A DNA stretch of 64,000 nucleotides from Ferruginibacter sp. (lineage in GTDB: Bacteria; Bacteroidota; Bacteroidia; Chitinophagales; Chitinophagaceae): positions 25,586 through 89,585 of the forward strand of contig JACMKX010000165.1 of assembly GCA_014379905.1 (NCBI GenBank), read 5' to 3'. This document shows positions 34,240 to 42,994 of this stretch, in pieces (within the stretch, counting starts at the first letter, position 1; each line of letters begins with the position of its first letter). The notes beneath the pieces are model-generated. The model ran no database searches. It worked only from the letters and a program-made list of their open reading frames with translations, and was not told the origin of the DNA. The translations under genes were made by a program, and so were the position numbers.

Positions 34240-36372
34240 TCAATAAACCTTTTTCACAAACAACCTCACAGAATTCAACGCCAGCACAATATCACTAAAG
34301 CCCATCGCCAGCGCAGCAACCGTAGGCGTTAAAAAACCAAAAGCTGCTATAGGTATGGCAACAATATTATAGGCAAATGCCCAAAAGAGGTTTTCTTTTA
34401 TGGTGATGTTGGTATGCTTACCCAGGCCCAGTGCATAGGGCAGGTTTTTAAGGCCGTGGTTCATAAGGATCACATCGCTGCTTTGCATGGCAATTTGCGA
34501 AGCATCACTCAGCGAAATGCCCAGGCTGGCTTTGGCCAATGCAGGCGCATCATTAATGCCATCTCCCACCATAGCGGTGGGCACTTGCGCATTGAGGACA
34601 GCTATCTTTTCCAGTTTTTGTTGAGGAGTTTGTTCTGCTATTACTTCGTCAATGCCTAACTGCCCGGCCAGCGCTTCGCATTTTTCTTTGCGGTCACCGC
34701 TAAGCAAAACTGTTTTAATTTTTTTGTCATGCAACCAATCAATCACTTCTTTTGCTTCGGGGCGAATTTCATCGGCTACATCTATCCAGCCGATAAGTTC
34801 TCCTTTTTTGGTGATGAATATATTATGATTGGGATCTACAAAATCTGCAGGTAATATTTTAAAGGAACCGGCTATATATTCATTGCCGTCATTGTCGGAG
34901 GCTTTAATACCCATGCCTTTTATTTCTTCAATATTTTTCCAGCGAATCACTTCGCTGGTTATCCATGCGGCAGCAACAGATCTTCCCAAAGGATGATTGG
35001 AAAATTTTTCGAGAGAATACACAATTTGTTTGAATACGCTTTCATCTATGGTTGTTTTAAAACCCGCAATAACAAAACTTCCTGTTGTAAGCGTACCTGT
35101 TTTATCAAATACGATCTGTTGAATAGTTTTAAAAGTTTCCAAGGCCGAAGCATTGCGAAATAAAATACCATTTTTTGCGGCCCGGCCCATTCCTACTGCA
35201 ATGGCTGCGGGTGTTGCCAGGCCCATGGCGCAGGGACAGGAGATCACCAATACGGCAATGGATCGCATCATGGCAATGCCTACGCTTTTATCTGCCAAAA
35301 AATAATTTCCTAAAAAAGTAAGCACAGCGATACCGATCACCAGTGGAACAAATACAGCACTGATCCTATCGGCAAGTTTTTGCATGGGAGGTTTTTCTCC
35401 CTGCGCATCCTGCACCATTTTTAATATGCCGGAGAGCACGGTATCTTTTCCTGTAGCGGTTACCTGTGCTTTTACCAGGCCGCTTTCGAGCACACTGCCG
35501 CCAATTAAAAAATCTTTTTTTGTTTTGCTCACGGGAATGCTTTCGCCGGTGATAATGGCTTCATTCACCATGGCGTCTCCCCACAATACTTTGCAATCGA
35601 TGGGTACCTGCTCGCCGTTTTTTACTAATACTAAATCACCTTCTTTTAATACAGTATTCTCCACCGGGAAAATTTGTTCCTGGTGTTTGTCATCAAAGGC
35701 AATCATGTTGGCCATTACCTTCTGGCTTTTTGCCAGTTTTCTTATTTCTTTTTGGGTGGACTCAATGGAGGCTTCTTCCAGGTAATTACCCAATAATACC
35801 AGCGTGATGATGGAAGCGGTTGTTTCAAAAAATAAATAATCATGTCCCCAGCCCAAAATGGCGCCGGTAAGGCTGTAGGCAAAGGATGCTACTGCCCCCA
35901 GTGTAACCAGTACATTCATATTGGGCATGCCGTTAAGGAGGCTTTTCCAGGCGCTACGGCCAAAATACCAGAGGCCCACCAAAAATACGGGCATGCATAA
36001 AGCCATTTGTATCCAGGGGTTCAGGAGCCAGTGAATGTGTATCCATTTATCCACCATATGCAGCATGAGCACCAGTGTAAAGGGCAGGCAGAATAAAAGG
36101 CGTTTCTTATTAGTGCTTAAAAAGGAGCCATCACTGCCCTGATCGTGGCCATGGTGCCCATCATGATCATTTGGCTCCAATACTTTATAGCCTAAAGAAC
36201 CAATGCCTTTTTTTATATTTTCCAGTGGTTTTTCCAGGGTATTGGTAAAACTCACGGCACCATCAATGGGATTTACTTTTACATCCTGCGCTCCTTCCTT
36301 CTGCAAATATTTATTTACACTCAGTGCACAATTGCTGCAGGTCATTCCTTCTACTTTCCAGTCTATGATCAC
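34240..36372 (-). CDS. Heavy-metal P1B-type ATPase, probably copper-exporting (CopA-like)
   Basis: 710 residues. An N-terminal heavy-metal-associated domain (WKVEGMTCSNCALSVN, C12-x-x-C15) is followed by a His-rich linker (HDGHHGHDQG). Eight TM helices, the metal-site motif C379-P-C381 in VLVISCPCAMGLATP, the phosphorylated Asp423 in FDKTGTL, and the GDGINDAPALAKA hinge are present. The CPC motif fits Cu+ or Ag+ transport out of the cytosol; the exact ion is an inference. No copZ or copper regulator is adjacent. Terminates at the hairpin 34191-34238. Confidence 0.93.
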   Translation of the reverse strand: MIIDWKVEGMTCSNCALSVNKYLQKEGAQDVKVNPIDGAVSFTNTLEKPLENIKKGIGSLGYKVLEPNDHDGHHGHDQGSDGSFLSTNKKRLLFCLPFTLVLMLHMVDKWIHIHWLLNPWIQMALCMPVFLVGLWYFGRSAWKSLLNGMPNMNVLVTLGAVASFAYSLTGAILGWGHDYLFFETTASIITLVLLGNYLEEASIESTQKEIRKLAKSQKVMANMIAFDDKHQEQIFPVENTVLKEGDLVLVKNGEQVPIDCKVLWGDAMVNEAIITGESIPVSKTKKDFLIGGSVLESGLVKAQVTATGKDTVLSGILKMVQDAQGEKPPMQKLADRISAVFVPLVIGIAVLTFLGNYFLADKSVGIAMMRSIAVLVISCPCAMGLATPAAIAVGMGRAAKNGILFRNASALETFKTIQQIVFDKTGTLTTGSFVIAGFKTTIDESVFKQIVYSLEKFSNHPLGRSVAAAWITSEVIRWKNIEEIKGMGIKASDNDGNEYIAGSFKILPADFVDPNHNIFITKKGELIGWIDVADEIRPEAKEVIDWLHDKKIKTVLLSGDRKEKCEALAGQLGIDEVIAEQTPQQKLEKIAVLNAQVPTAMVGDGINDAPALAKASLGISLSDASQIAMQSSDVILMNHGLKNLPYALGLGKHTNITIKENLFWAFAYNIVAIPIAAFGFLTPTVAALAMGFSDIVLALNSVRLFVKKVY

Positions 36373-36528
36373 AATTATCAGATTAATAGATTATTTAGAT
36401 GGTTGATGCTGGCTCAAGACCATTATTGGTTCACCCGGGTTATACTTTAATCCAGGCCATCCGATGACCCTCCATGCCGATCCAAAATTACCCTATCCAC
36501 AGCCCCTCTATTTACTAAATATGAAATT

Positions 36529-36540
36529 TATCTTTGCATT
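36529..36540 (+). promoter_or_regulatory. -7 element directly at the tsaE start codon
   Basis: TATCTTTG (36529-36536), a perfect TAnnTTTG, ends 4 bases before the ATG at 36541. A transcript would begin at or about the ATG, so tsaE is probably leaderless. The -33 region is TTTA-like only. Confidence 0.45.
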
Positions 36541-36954
36541 ATGGATGCATATTTTAAATTGGATGAGATAGAAACGGCTGCCCGGCAATTCCTTGAGCAA
36601 ACCAAAGGAAAAAAGGTATTCGCTTTTCATGGGGAGATGGGTGCCGGCAAAACAACCTTTATAACTACCGTTTGTAAGTTGCTGGGGGTAACAGCCGTGG
36701 TAAGCAGCCCTACTTTTTCCGTCATTAATGAGTATAAAACCGCAGCGGGTTTAATCATTTACCACCTGGACCTTTACCGCATAAAAGATGAACCCGAAGC
36801 CATCATGGCCGGCGTGGAAGACTGCTTTTATAGTGGCCATTACTGCTTTACCGAATGGCCGGAAAAAACTCCCGGCCTTTTTCCTGATGATACGTTGCAA
36901 TGTTTTTTAAGCCTTACCGGCAACGGCGATAGAAAGCTGCAAATAAAATTGTAA
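36541..36954 (+). CDS. tsaE: tRNA N6-threonylcarbamoyladenosine biosynthesis ATPase TsaE
   Basis: 137 residues. Walker A is HGEMGAGKTTFIT (near residue 30), the switch-like region is VVSSPTFSVINEY, and HLDLYRIKDEPEAIMAGVEDCF and CFTEWPEK follow; all are standard TsaE elements. Role: ATP-dependent partner of TsaD-TsaB in making t6A at position 37 of tRNAs. Length is typical. It begins a short stretch with alanine dehydrogenase downstream (125 bp gap holding an inverted repeat), an adjacency seen in Bacteroidota. Confidence 0.95.
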   Translation: MDAYFKLDEIETAARQFLEQTKGKKVFAFHGEMGAGKTTFITTVCKLLGVTAVVSSPTFSVINEYKTAAGLIIYHLDLYRIKDEPEAIMAGVEDCFYSGHYCFTEWPEKTPGLFPDDTLQCFLSLTGNGDRKLQIKL

Positions 36955-36969
36955 TTTGTACACCCCAGA

Positions 36970-37060
36970 GAGAACGCTGATAAAACGGATCGGGCGGGTC
37001 AAAACGGATTTTTTAAACCGTATGGGCTTTCATCCGCGCCATCAGCGTTGTCCGTGTTCT
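36970..37060. repeat. Long imperfect inverted repeat between tsaE and ald
   Basis: The left side contains AACGCTGAT then AACGGAT; the right side, reverse complemented, has AACGCTGAT then GGCGCGGAT, giving a stem of about 15-20 bp with mismatches. The sequence includes ACGGATTTTTT. It looks like a dispersed palindrome of Bacteroidota intergenic regions rather than a gene. It is not followed by a good T-run for plus-strand termination, though AAAAAAATTTT lies just after it. Confidence 0.55.
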
Positions 37061-37079
37061 AAAAAAATTTTATAATACC

Positions 37080-38294
37080 ATGGCAACTGCTAAACCATTT
37101 GTATCTCCTTCACTGACCTATGAAACCATGGAGGAAACGCTGGACATTAAACCCAAACACGAAAGCCTCTCCATTGGTATTCCCAAAGAAACTTCTTTTA
37201 ACGAGAACAGGATTGCGCTTACGCCCGACGGTGTGGCAGTAATAGTAGCCAATGGCCACCGGGTACATATTGAAAGCAATGCCGGGGAAGGCGCCAACTA
37301 CACCGACAAGGATTACAGCGAGGCCGGTGCCAAAATTGTGTACGATAAAAAGCAGGTTTTTGAAAGCGAGATCATCGTAAAAAGTGCGCCGGTGAGCGAG
37401 GAAGAATGCGAATTTTTGCGTCCCAATCAATACATTATTTCTCCCGTTAACCAGGCCGTTATGAAGCGGGAGATCCTGGAGAAAATGATGCATAAAAGAA
37501 TTACGGCCCTCAGTTTTGAGAACCTTAAAGATGCCAGCGGCCATAATCCCATTGTACGCAGCATGAGCGAAATTGCCGGCAGTGCCGTTATGTTGATTGC
37601 AGGGCAACACCTGAGTAATGCCAACAATGGTAAAGGTGTTTTAGTGGGCGGCATCAGCGGTATACCACCTACAAAAGTGGTGATTATTGGTGCAGGTATC
37701 GTGGGCGAATATGCTGCCCGTACTGCACTGGCCATGGGTGCCAGCGTTAAGGTTTTTGATAACAGCATTTACCGCCTCAAGCGCATGCAGAACAATATTG
37801 GGGTGCGTATGTGGACGAGTGTGATAGAACCAAAAATTTTGGCCAAACAGCTTAAAACCTGCGATGTGGCCGTGGGTGCCCTCAGTGGGTCCGGTGGCCG
37901 CACCCCCTTGGTGGTTACCGAAGAAATGGTGAGCGCCATGCGCCCCGGCACGGTAATAGTAGATGTGAGCATTGATCATGGCGGCGTGTTTGAAACCAGC
38001 ATGGTAACCACGCATAAAAAACCAACTTTTACAAAATACGACGTTATCCATTATTGCGTGCCAAACATCCCCAGCGGTTTTGCCCGCACAGCCAGCCAGG
38101 CCATCAGCAATGTACTAATGCCCCTGTTGCTCGAAACCGCCGAAGATGGCGGCATTGATAAAACCATCTGGCATAAGATCAATATCCGCACGGGTATTTA
38201 TATGTTTAAGGGGAGCCTTACCAATTTTTATTTAAGTGAAAGATTTGACCTGAAGTTTACGGATTTAAATTTGTTGATTGCGAGCAGGAGGTAG
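37080..38294 (+). CDS. ald: Alanine dehydrogenase
   Basis: 404 residues. SIGIPKETSFNENRIALTPDGVAVIVANGH is the N-terminal catalytic-domain signature of AlaDH/PNT family, with ENRIALTP containing the substrate-binding Arg. The NAD-binding Rossmann segment is VVIIGAGIVGEYAARTALAMGASVKVFDNS (about residues 203-230). DVSIDHGGVFETS and HYCVPNIPSGFARTASQA follow. Reaction: reversible L-alanine deamination to pyruvate with NAD+. The N-terminal 30 residues before SIGIPKE are an extension. A weak stem with CAGGC/GCCTG (38318-38340) after the gene may terminate it. Confidence 0.94.
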   Translation: MATAKPFVSPSLTYETMEETLDIKPKHESLSIGIPKETSFNENRIALTPDGVAVIVANGHRVHIESNAGEGANYTDKDYSEAGAKIVYDKKQVFESEIIVKSAPVSEEECEFLRPNQYIISPVNQAVMKREILEKMMHKRITALSFENLKDASGHNPIVRSMSEIAGSAVMLIAGQHLSNANNGKGVLVGGISGIPPTKVVIIGAGIVGEYAARTALAMGASVKVFDNSIYRLKRMQNNIGVRMWTSVIEPKILAKQLKTCDVAVGALSGSGGRTPLVVTEEMVSAMRPGTVIVDVSIDHGGVFETSMVTTHKKPTFTKYDVIHYCVPNIPSGFARTASQAISNVLMPLLLETAEDGGIDKTIWHKINIRTGIYMFKGSLTNFYLSERFDLKFTDLNLLIASRR

Positions 38295-38392
38295 GGTGGC
38301 TAAACAAAATATCCTATCAGGCCTTGCGTAATAAAGCCTGGTTTATTGTTTAATTCCCCGGCTTTAAAAAAGAAATCTCCCTTTTTAATTTC

Positions 38393-38482
38393 CTATGCTA
38401 TAAAAGCAGTTTTTAGAAACTCAATTTCACCTGCTTCCAAATCTACAATGCTGTTCAGCGTTTGAATTAAACTGTTGTGCAT
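38393..38482 (-). pseudogene. Truncated N-terminus of a Crp/Fnr-family regulator
   Basis: ATG at 38482-38480 gives MHNSLIQTLNSIVDLEAGEIEFLKTAFIA, 29 residues then TAG. The composition and the pattern LNSIVDLEAGEIEFLK resemble the first helix of a small Crp/Fnr regulator before its cyclic-nucleotide barrel. Nothing of the barrel or helix-turn-helix follows. Two intact Crp/Fnr genes (16238-16831 and 45330-45899) and a second fragment (44260-44417) are in the window, so this is likely a relic. Confidence 0.45.
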
Positions 38483-38905
38483 AATTATTCTAATTTTCTT
38501 ATTATAATTTTGAGTTGTTGAAGTGTGAAATTCTGGAAGATGGGCATGTAGAAAGTTACTTGCTGATGCGTAAATTTAAAAAAATATCTTTAACGGGCTG
38601 TTGCTCTTGTATACCGCCCTAATCTGCTGCGAGCATTTAAAGATAATATATGCTATTTTATGCCAATGCGCATTTCCCAATGTCCTCTGCCAGCAATACA
38701 ACCGCACCAACTTCTGGCTGCTGTGTAGTTCAGGCCGTATTGCATAATGGTTTATAAGCAATTATTTTTAATAAGTAAAGCGAATTCCCTGATATAGTTA
38801 GGATAGATTTACCAGGCACAAATAACCTCTTGGCGGAACATTTGTGGGAGGAAGAGATTGCCAAAGGAGTCATCTGTTTACATAGCTGAATATATGATAT
38901 TTTAG
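38483..38905. other. Intergenic region without a supported gene
   Basis: About 420 bp after the Crp/Fnr fragment. A 61-codon minus-strand ORF (38576-38761) has no coding character and looks fortuitous. Short AT-rich stretches and a GGAGGAAGAG near 38850 are present, but no promoter or RNA gene was assigned. Confidence 0.5.
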
Positions 38906-39484
38906 TTAATCAGTAATCCGATGCCCCGCGTTGATCCAGTTCATTATTTTATCCCGCTCGGCCTGGGGGATAAGGCCAGCTGGCGGCATGGATGCCGGGT
39001 TGCCCTCAACTGCTCTTGCTTTAATGCGATCCCATTTATTTAAAATATCACAGTTACGGCCCCAGTCGTGGCCGGCCGGAGGATTAGACCCTGTGTGACA
39101 AGGAAAGCAGTAACTAACAAAAACATCTTTAGCAACCGTAAATAACGGGCCCTGGCTGGCCTGCATGATAGATACCCGTATACTATCTACACAACCTTCA
39201 CTTGTTTTTACGATAAGATTGTATGCTCCCGGAAGAAGAGACTGAAAAGACGGGGACGACCGGAAGGGTTGGCTGCCAATGCTATATCGGTATCCGGGGC
39301 CAATGGGAGAATGAATAACAATAGTTCCCTTTTCTACACAGGAATCAGAAGCGGTAGTTGCATAAATTATAGTGACCGGCCCGCAGGAAGATGCGGCTTT
39401 GTCTTTTTTGCAGGAGGTAGATAATAGCAATAATAGCCCGCAACAATAGCACAGAAAAAATAATATAGATGTTTTTAACTTCAT
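38906..39484 (-). CDS. Lipoprotein with SprB-like repeat and c-type heme site
   Basis: 192 residues. Lipoprotein signal with Cys25 in LLLLSTSCKKDK. The middle (about 45-110, with GPGYRYSIGSQPFRSSPSFQSLLPGAYNL and TSEGCVDSI) resembles SprB-type repeat units of Bacteroidota. The C-terminal part carries a heme site C126-F-P-C129-H130 and ends SMPPAGLIPQAERDKIMNWINAGH, a typical monoheme cytochrome c tail with an axial Met candidate. A membrane-anchored electron carrier is inferred. Its start overlaps the stop of the di-heme peroxidase gene by 4 bp (ATGA), so they are coupled. Confidence 0.78.
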   Translation of the reverse strand: MKLKTSILFFLCYCCGLLLLLSTSCKKDKAASSCGPVTIIYATTASDSCVEKGTIVIHSPIGPGYRYSIGSQPFRSSPSFQSLLPGAYNLIVKTSEGCVDSIRVSIMQASQGPLFTVAKDVFVSYCFPCHTGSNPPAGHDWGRNCDILNKWDRIKARAVEGNPASMPPAGLIPQAERDKIMNWINAGHRITD

Positions 39485-41295
39485 CCTGGATCATTGATGT
39501 TATCTGTGAGTGTTCGCATAAACGCTACAATGGCTTTTTTTTCTTCCGTTTTTAATTGTAATGAATCGAAGGGTAAAGATTGGAAACGGAGATCGATCCC
39601 AATACCCATACCACCGCCCCGGTGATAAAATTCAACCACATCATCCAGGTTAGTAAACACCCCATTGTGCATATAAGGTGCTGTTTTATCCGCATTTCGT
39701 ACCGTAGGAGTTTTAAAGGCAAACATTAATTCGGTAAGCCGGTTTATTTTATATCTCCCCGAATCTTTATCAATAGCCGCTTTGCTCCAGGCTGCTGCTG
39801 AGGGTACCCCAATAATTTCTGACTCTGATTTTACATACCAGGGTGGTATATTACCGTTGAATACCGGCATAAAATGGCAGGTGCCGCATTTAGCTTTCCC
39901 GACAAAAAGATTAAAGCCGTTTATCTCTTCGGTATCCATTGCTGTTTTGTTGCCTTTAATGTATTCATCAAAACGGGAGTTAAAAGGCATCAGGCTTCTT
40001 ACAAAAGCAGCAATCGCATTTCTTACTTCAAACCCGGAGATGCTGTCTCTGTTATCGAAAGCAGCTGAAAATAACCTCTTATACCCACTGTCTGAATTTA
40101 GCAGCAAAGCTGCATGTTGTGATTGCAGGTTGAATTCATTGCTACTTTTCATAACATCATGTGCCTGGTCTTCGAGCGATACAGACCGGAGATCGTAAAA
40201 CTGGTGGCTTTGGAGGGCTGCATAAAAAAGTGTGGGTGTATTTCTTGCCAGTGATCCACCATGAACAAAATTATCTGCTTTGCTTTTTCCGTCTGAAAAA
40301 TGGTATTCCGGTTTATGACAACTGCCGCAACTAATAGTACCAGAGGAAGAAAGCCGGTTATCAAAAAATAATTTTTCTCCCAGCATTACTTTGCTGGGGT
40401 TAGTAGCGGCTACCGCATAAGGAGAGTAGTAGTCGGGATTAAAACCGATACCTTTCAGCCAGTCTTCGAAATTCCCGGCAAAAGCTCCCCCCGGTCCTTT
40501 TGTTGCAACACTATCTTTAGCGACAGCTATAAATGATTTGCTTAAAGGAACCAGGTTATCCAGGATAAAACCCATGCGGTTAAATTTCTCAAAGTCATTG
40601 TTATTTTGCAGATGAACCAGGGCGGCCGTTACTATAACCCTTAAACTATCACCTGCCCCGGGATAATAAATAACGGCCATTTGGTGGATTCCTTCTAAAG
40701 CGGCCGATGTTTCTTTTAAAGAATAAGCAGCCAGGGGCGAATCAAATCCACTGATGCCCAGGGCGCATATCCTGATAAATTCCTGCTGAACCAGTTCTTT
40801 AAAATGCGATGGCAGGATCCGCATTTCACGCATGTTTGATTTTACAAACTGCAGGTCGTTTTGTAACAACTTAATTTCATCTGATATTAGCTTTGAAGAA
40901 GCGGAAGTGTATCCACTAAAAAGAAATTGTTCAATAACCTGGAAACCATGCGGCGGCCATACCTGCCCATCTTCTGTTTTAACGTCGGGCAATGCAGGTC
41001 CGTTAATGCGTTTAGTAAGTCCCTGGAAATAATATTCTTCAATGGCTTCCATTTTTTTGAACAGTAGCCTGGTTTCTTTGAACTGTTGCTGCAAAACGTC
41101 CAGCGGAGTCTTACCCAGAACACCACTATCCAGCAGACGTAGCTTTTGCAATACGCTGTCTGTTTGCGAATAGAACCATTCTTTCAATTTTTGTTCACCG
41201 GTAGCTACTTCCTTTTTTGAATTACAACCTTCAAATAATAACTGTGAGCCTAACACACTGATAAAAATAAAAGCCGCAAATAAAATTTTTCTCAT
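39481..41295 (-). CDS. Large di-heme cytochrome c peroxidase lipoprotein with helical N-terminal domain
   Basis: 604 residues. Lipobox Cys24 in SQLLFEGCNSK. Residues about 30-270 are helical and of unclear family; PPHGFQVIEQFLFSGY resembles the GxHxxE region of imelysin-like proteins, but with Gln in place of His. Residues 290-600 are a CcpA/MauG unit: VMLGEKLFFDNRLSSSGTISCGSCH with C323-G-S-C326-H327, C470-G-T-C473-H474, and TPTVRNADKTAPYMHNGVF. Coupled to the cytochrome lipoprotein gene downstream and 68 bp from the PhoX-like gene upstream; an operon is likely. Confidence 0.88.
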   Translation of the reverse strand: MRKILFAAFIFISVLGSQLLFEGCNSKKEVATGEQKLKEWFYSQTDSVLQKLRLLDSGVLGKTPLDVLQQQFKETRLLFKKMEAIEEYYFQGLTKRINGPALPDVKTEDGQVWPPHGFQVIEQFLFSGYTSASSKLISDEIKLLQNDLQFVKSNMREMRILPSHFKELVQQEFIRICALGISGFDSPLAAYSLKETSAALEGIHQMAVIYYPGAGDSLRVIVTAALVHLQNNNDFEKFNRMGFILDNLVPLSKSFIAVAKDSVATKGPGGAFAGNFEDWLKGIGFNPDYYSPYAVAATNPSKVMLGEKLFFDNRLSSSGTISCGSCHKPEYHFSDGKSKADNFVHGGSLARNTPTLFYAALQSHQFYDLRSVSLEDQAHDVMKSSNEFNLQSQHAALLLNSDSGYKRLFSAAFDNRDSISGFEVRNAIAAFVRSLMPFNSRFDEYIKGNKTAMDTEEINGFNLFVGKAKCGTCHFMPVFNGNIPPWYVKSESEIIGVPSAAAWSKAAIDKDSGRYKINRLTELMFAFKTPTVRNADKTAPYMHNGVFTNLDDVVEFYHRGGGMGIGIDLRFQSLPFDSLQLKTEEKKAIVAFMRTLTDNINDPG

Positions 41296-41363
41296 AAGTA
41301 AAAAAGCAAGGAACAGTTACCGAAGTAACTGTTCCTTACATTATTTTTTAATCTGAATATTTG

Positions 41364-42794
41364 TTAACGTGGAACTCCTTTTAAAATAAGTGTTTGCCCG
41401 CCTGCCCTGTATGGCTGAATATTATTTAAGGATCTGCTTGGGTTATAAAAACGATTATCCTCTACCCAGGAGTGGGGATGAATATTGACAGTAAAAGTAT
41501 TAGGTACACCAATAATGTCAGATATATCAACCATGGCACCCCATTCCCATGCTGCAAAACGCTGGTCATTGGTTGGATTAAATTTTGTATTGCCGAGCGT
41601 TTGATTTTTTAGATCAATCATTTTTTTCTTAGTACCTGTGGCAATATCATATTGCCATATAAGCGAGTTGTGTGTGGCGCCAGGGAAAAATGAATCACCA
41701 TCTTCCTGTATGTAAACATAATTATTTGTTACACAAAGATTGTCGGGATTGATAACCTCAACTCCCGGTGCCATGTCGCCATCTTCAATTACTTCCAATG
41801 TTCCCTGTAAAGGGCCTGATGCATTTAATTTTAAACGATACACCCTGCCCCAGTATGTTTTTTCTGGTACCCCGCTTATTCCTGTTGCGGTAAAATATAT
41901 TTCACGACTATTGGCCCCGCCCCCTTTCCTGTAGTCCAGGTCTTCTACCCTGGCAAACTGGATAGGATTAAGGATGCTGTTCATATCTTCAATTTGCGTA
42001 CCTGTAAGATTTTTTGCACCAGGCACTTCCACAAATTCCACATCATAAGTATTGCCCTTACTCATGCTTGTTTCAATCTGGTTAAGATTGGTCCTTCTAA
42101 GCGCATACAATTTTCCTGTTTCAAGGTCTCCCGGGGTATTGGATACATATAAATAAACCTGCCCGTTGCTGGCATCTTCTCCTAAAATGATCACAGTTTT
42201 ACCTGGGAAAGCATCTTTGGGTAACGGCACAGAATTTTCGCCGCTAAACTTACCCAGCGCAGGTTTCACTCTATATTGATTGGTGGCGTCGGCGGGGCCA
42301 ATGGGGTCAACAGCATGCGTCATAGCATTAACATTACTTTCGCCTGTGGATAGAAAAGTATATTGTGGGAAACCGTGTTCCTGCGGTGTTGCCAGGGTGC
42401 CTGAACACAAACGGAACATGCCTCCTTCTGAGTTAACAATATATTCGCCTTTAACCGGGTTTAACTTTTTATCGAGGTATACCCGTGATATAGCAAAAGT
42501 GTTTTCATGATTGGTTACCATAATATAACCCGTACCATCCGGATTCTCGAGAAAGCCCTGCCCATCCGGAGTGCCGCCGTACACAAAATTGGGATAACCG
42601 GGAATGGTATCACTGCTGCTGATGAGAGTGTAGGCATTTACAAGGGAAGAAAAGGCAGGATCAATTGTGAGCAATGTTTCGGCATTTGACCTGTTTTTAA
42701 ACTCAGGTGTATCCGCATCGCCTGTGTTGTCATTTTTATCGCAGCCTAAAAAAAGAAGTGCTGCTGCCGACATTGGCATAAAGATCTTTTTCAT
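41364..42794 (-). CDS. PhoX-like (DUF839) phosphatase lipoprotein
   Basis: 476 residues with a lipobox ending at Cys18 (LLFLGC). GYIMVTNHENTFAISR (Asn95-His96-Glu97) and MFRLCSGTLATPQEHGF (Cys130) correspond in order to PhoX metal-binding elements, with further propeller-like strands (EVINPDNLCVTNNYVYIQEDGDS, FAAWEWGAMVDISD). PhoX enzymes are Ca/Fe-dependent periplasmic or secreted alkaline phosphatases that release phosphate from phosphoesters. A surface phosphatase is the best reading, but activity is not proved. It heads a minus-strand run with two cytochromes and diverges from a Na/Pi transporter. Confidence 0.78.
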   Translation of the reverse strand: MKKIFMPMSAAALLFLGCDKNDNTGDADTPEFKNRSNAETLLTIDPAFSSLVNAYTLISSSDTIPGYPNFVYGGTPDGQGFLENPDGTGYIMVTNHENTFAISRVYLDKKLNPVKGEYIVNSEGGMFRLCSGTLATPQEHGFPQYTFLSTGESNVNAMTHAVDPIGPADATNQYRVKPALGKFSGENSVPLPKDAFPGKTVIILGEDASNGQVYLYVSNTPGDLETGKLYALRRTNLNQIETSMSKGNTYDVEFVEVPGAKNLTGTQIEDMNSILNPIQFARVEDLDYRKGGGANSREIYFTATGISGVPEKTYWGRVYRLKLNASGPLQGTLEVIEDGDMAPGVEVINPDNLCVTNNYVYIQEDGDSFFPGATHNSLIWQYDIATGTKKKMIDLKNQTLGNTKFNPTNDQRFAAWEWGAMVDISDIIGVPNTFTVNIHPHSWVEDNRFYNPSRSLNNIQPYRAGGQTLILKGVPR

Positions 42795-42994
42795 AATTAG
42801 TGATTTTAAAGCAAATCTATCTGTGCTATGTAACCAAAACTTTAAGGAGATGTTAAGACAACCGTTTTATGACAATTGTCTTTTGTAGCACCACCCAGGC
42901 AAAATATTAATAATAATAACATAACATTAAACCGCCTTTACAACATGAATTACCGCAGCTGAAAAGCGTAGCTTGAACGCCTTAGCTTTTTGTT

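Noticed and set aside
38576..38761. 61-codon minus-strand ORF
   Set aside because: No coding character, start context or homology-like motif; it lies in an AT-rich intergenic stretch.
40832..41032. Plus-strand ORF inside the di-heme peroxidase gene
   Set aside because: Shadow frame of the minus-strand gene; the minus-strand frame carries the motifs.
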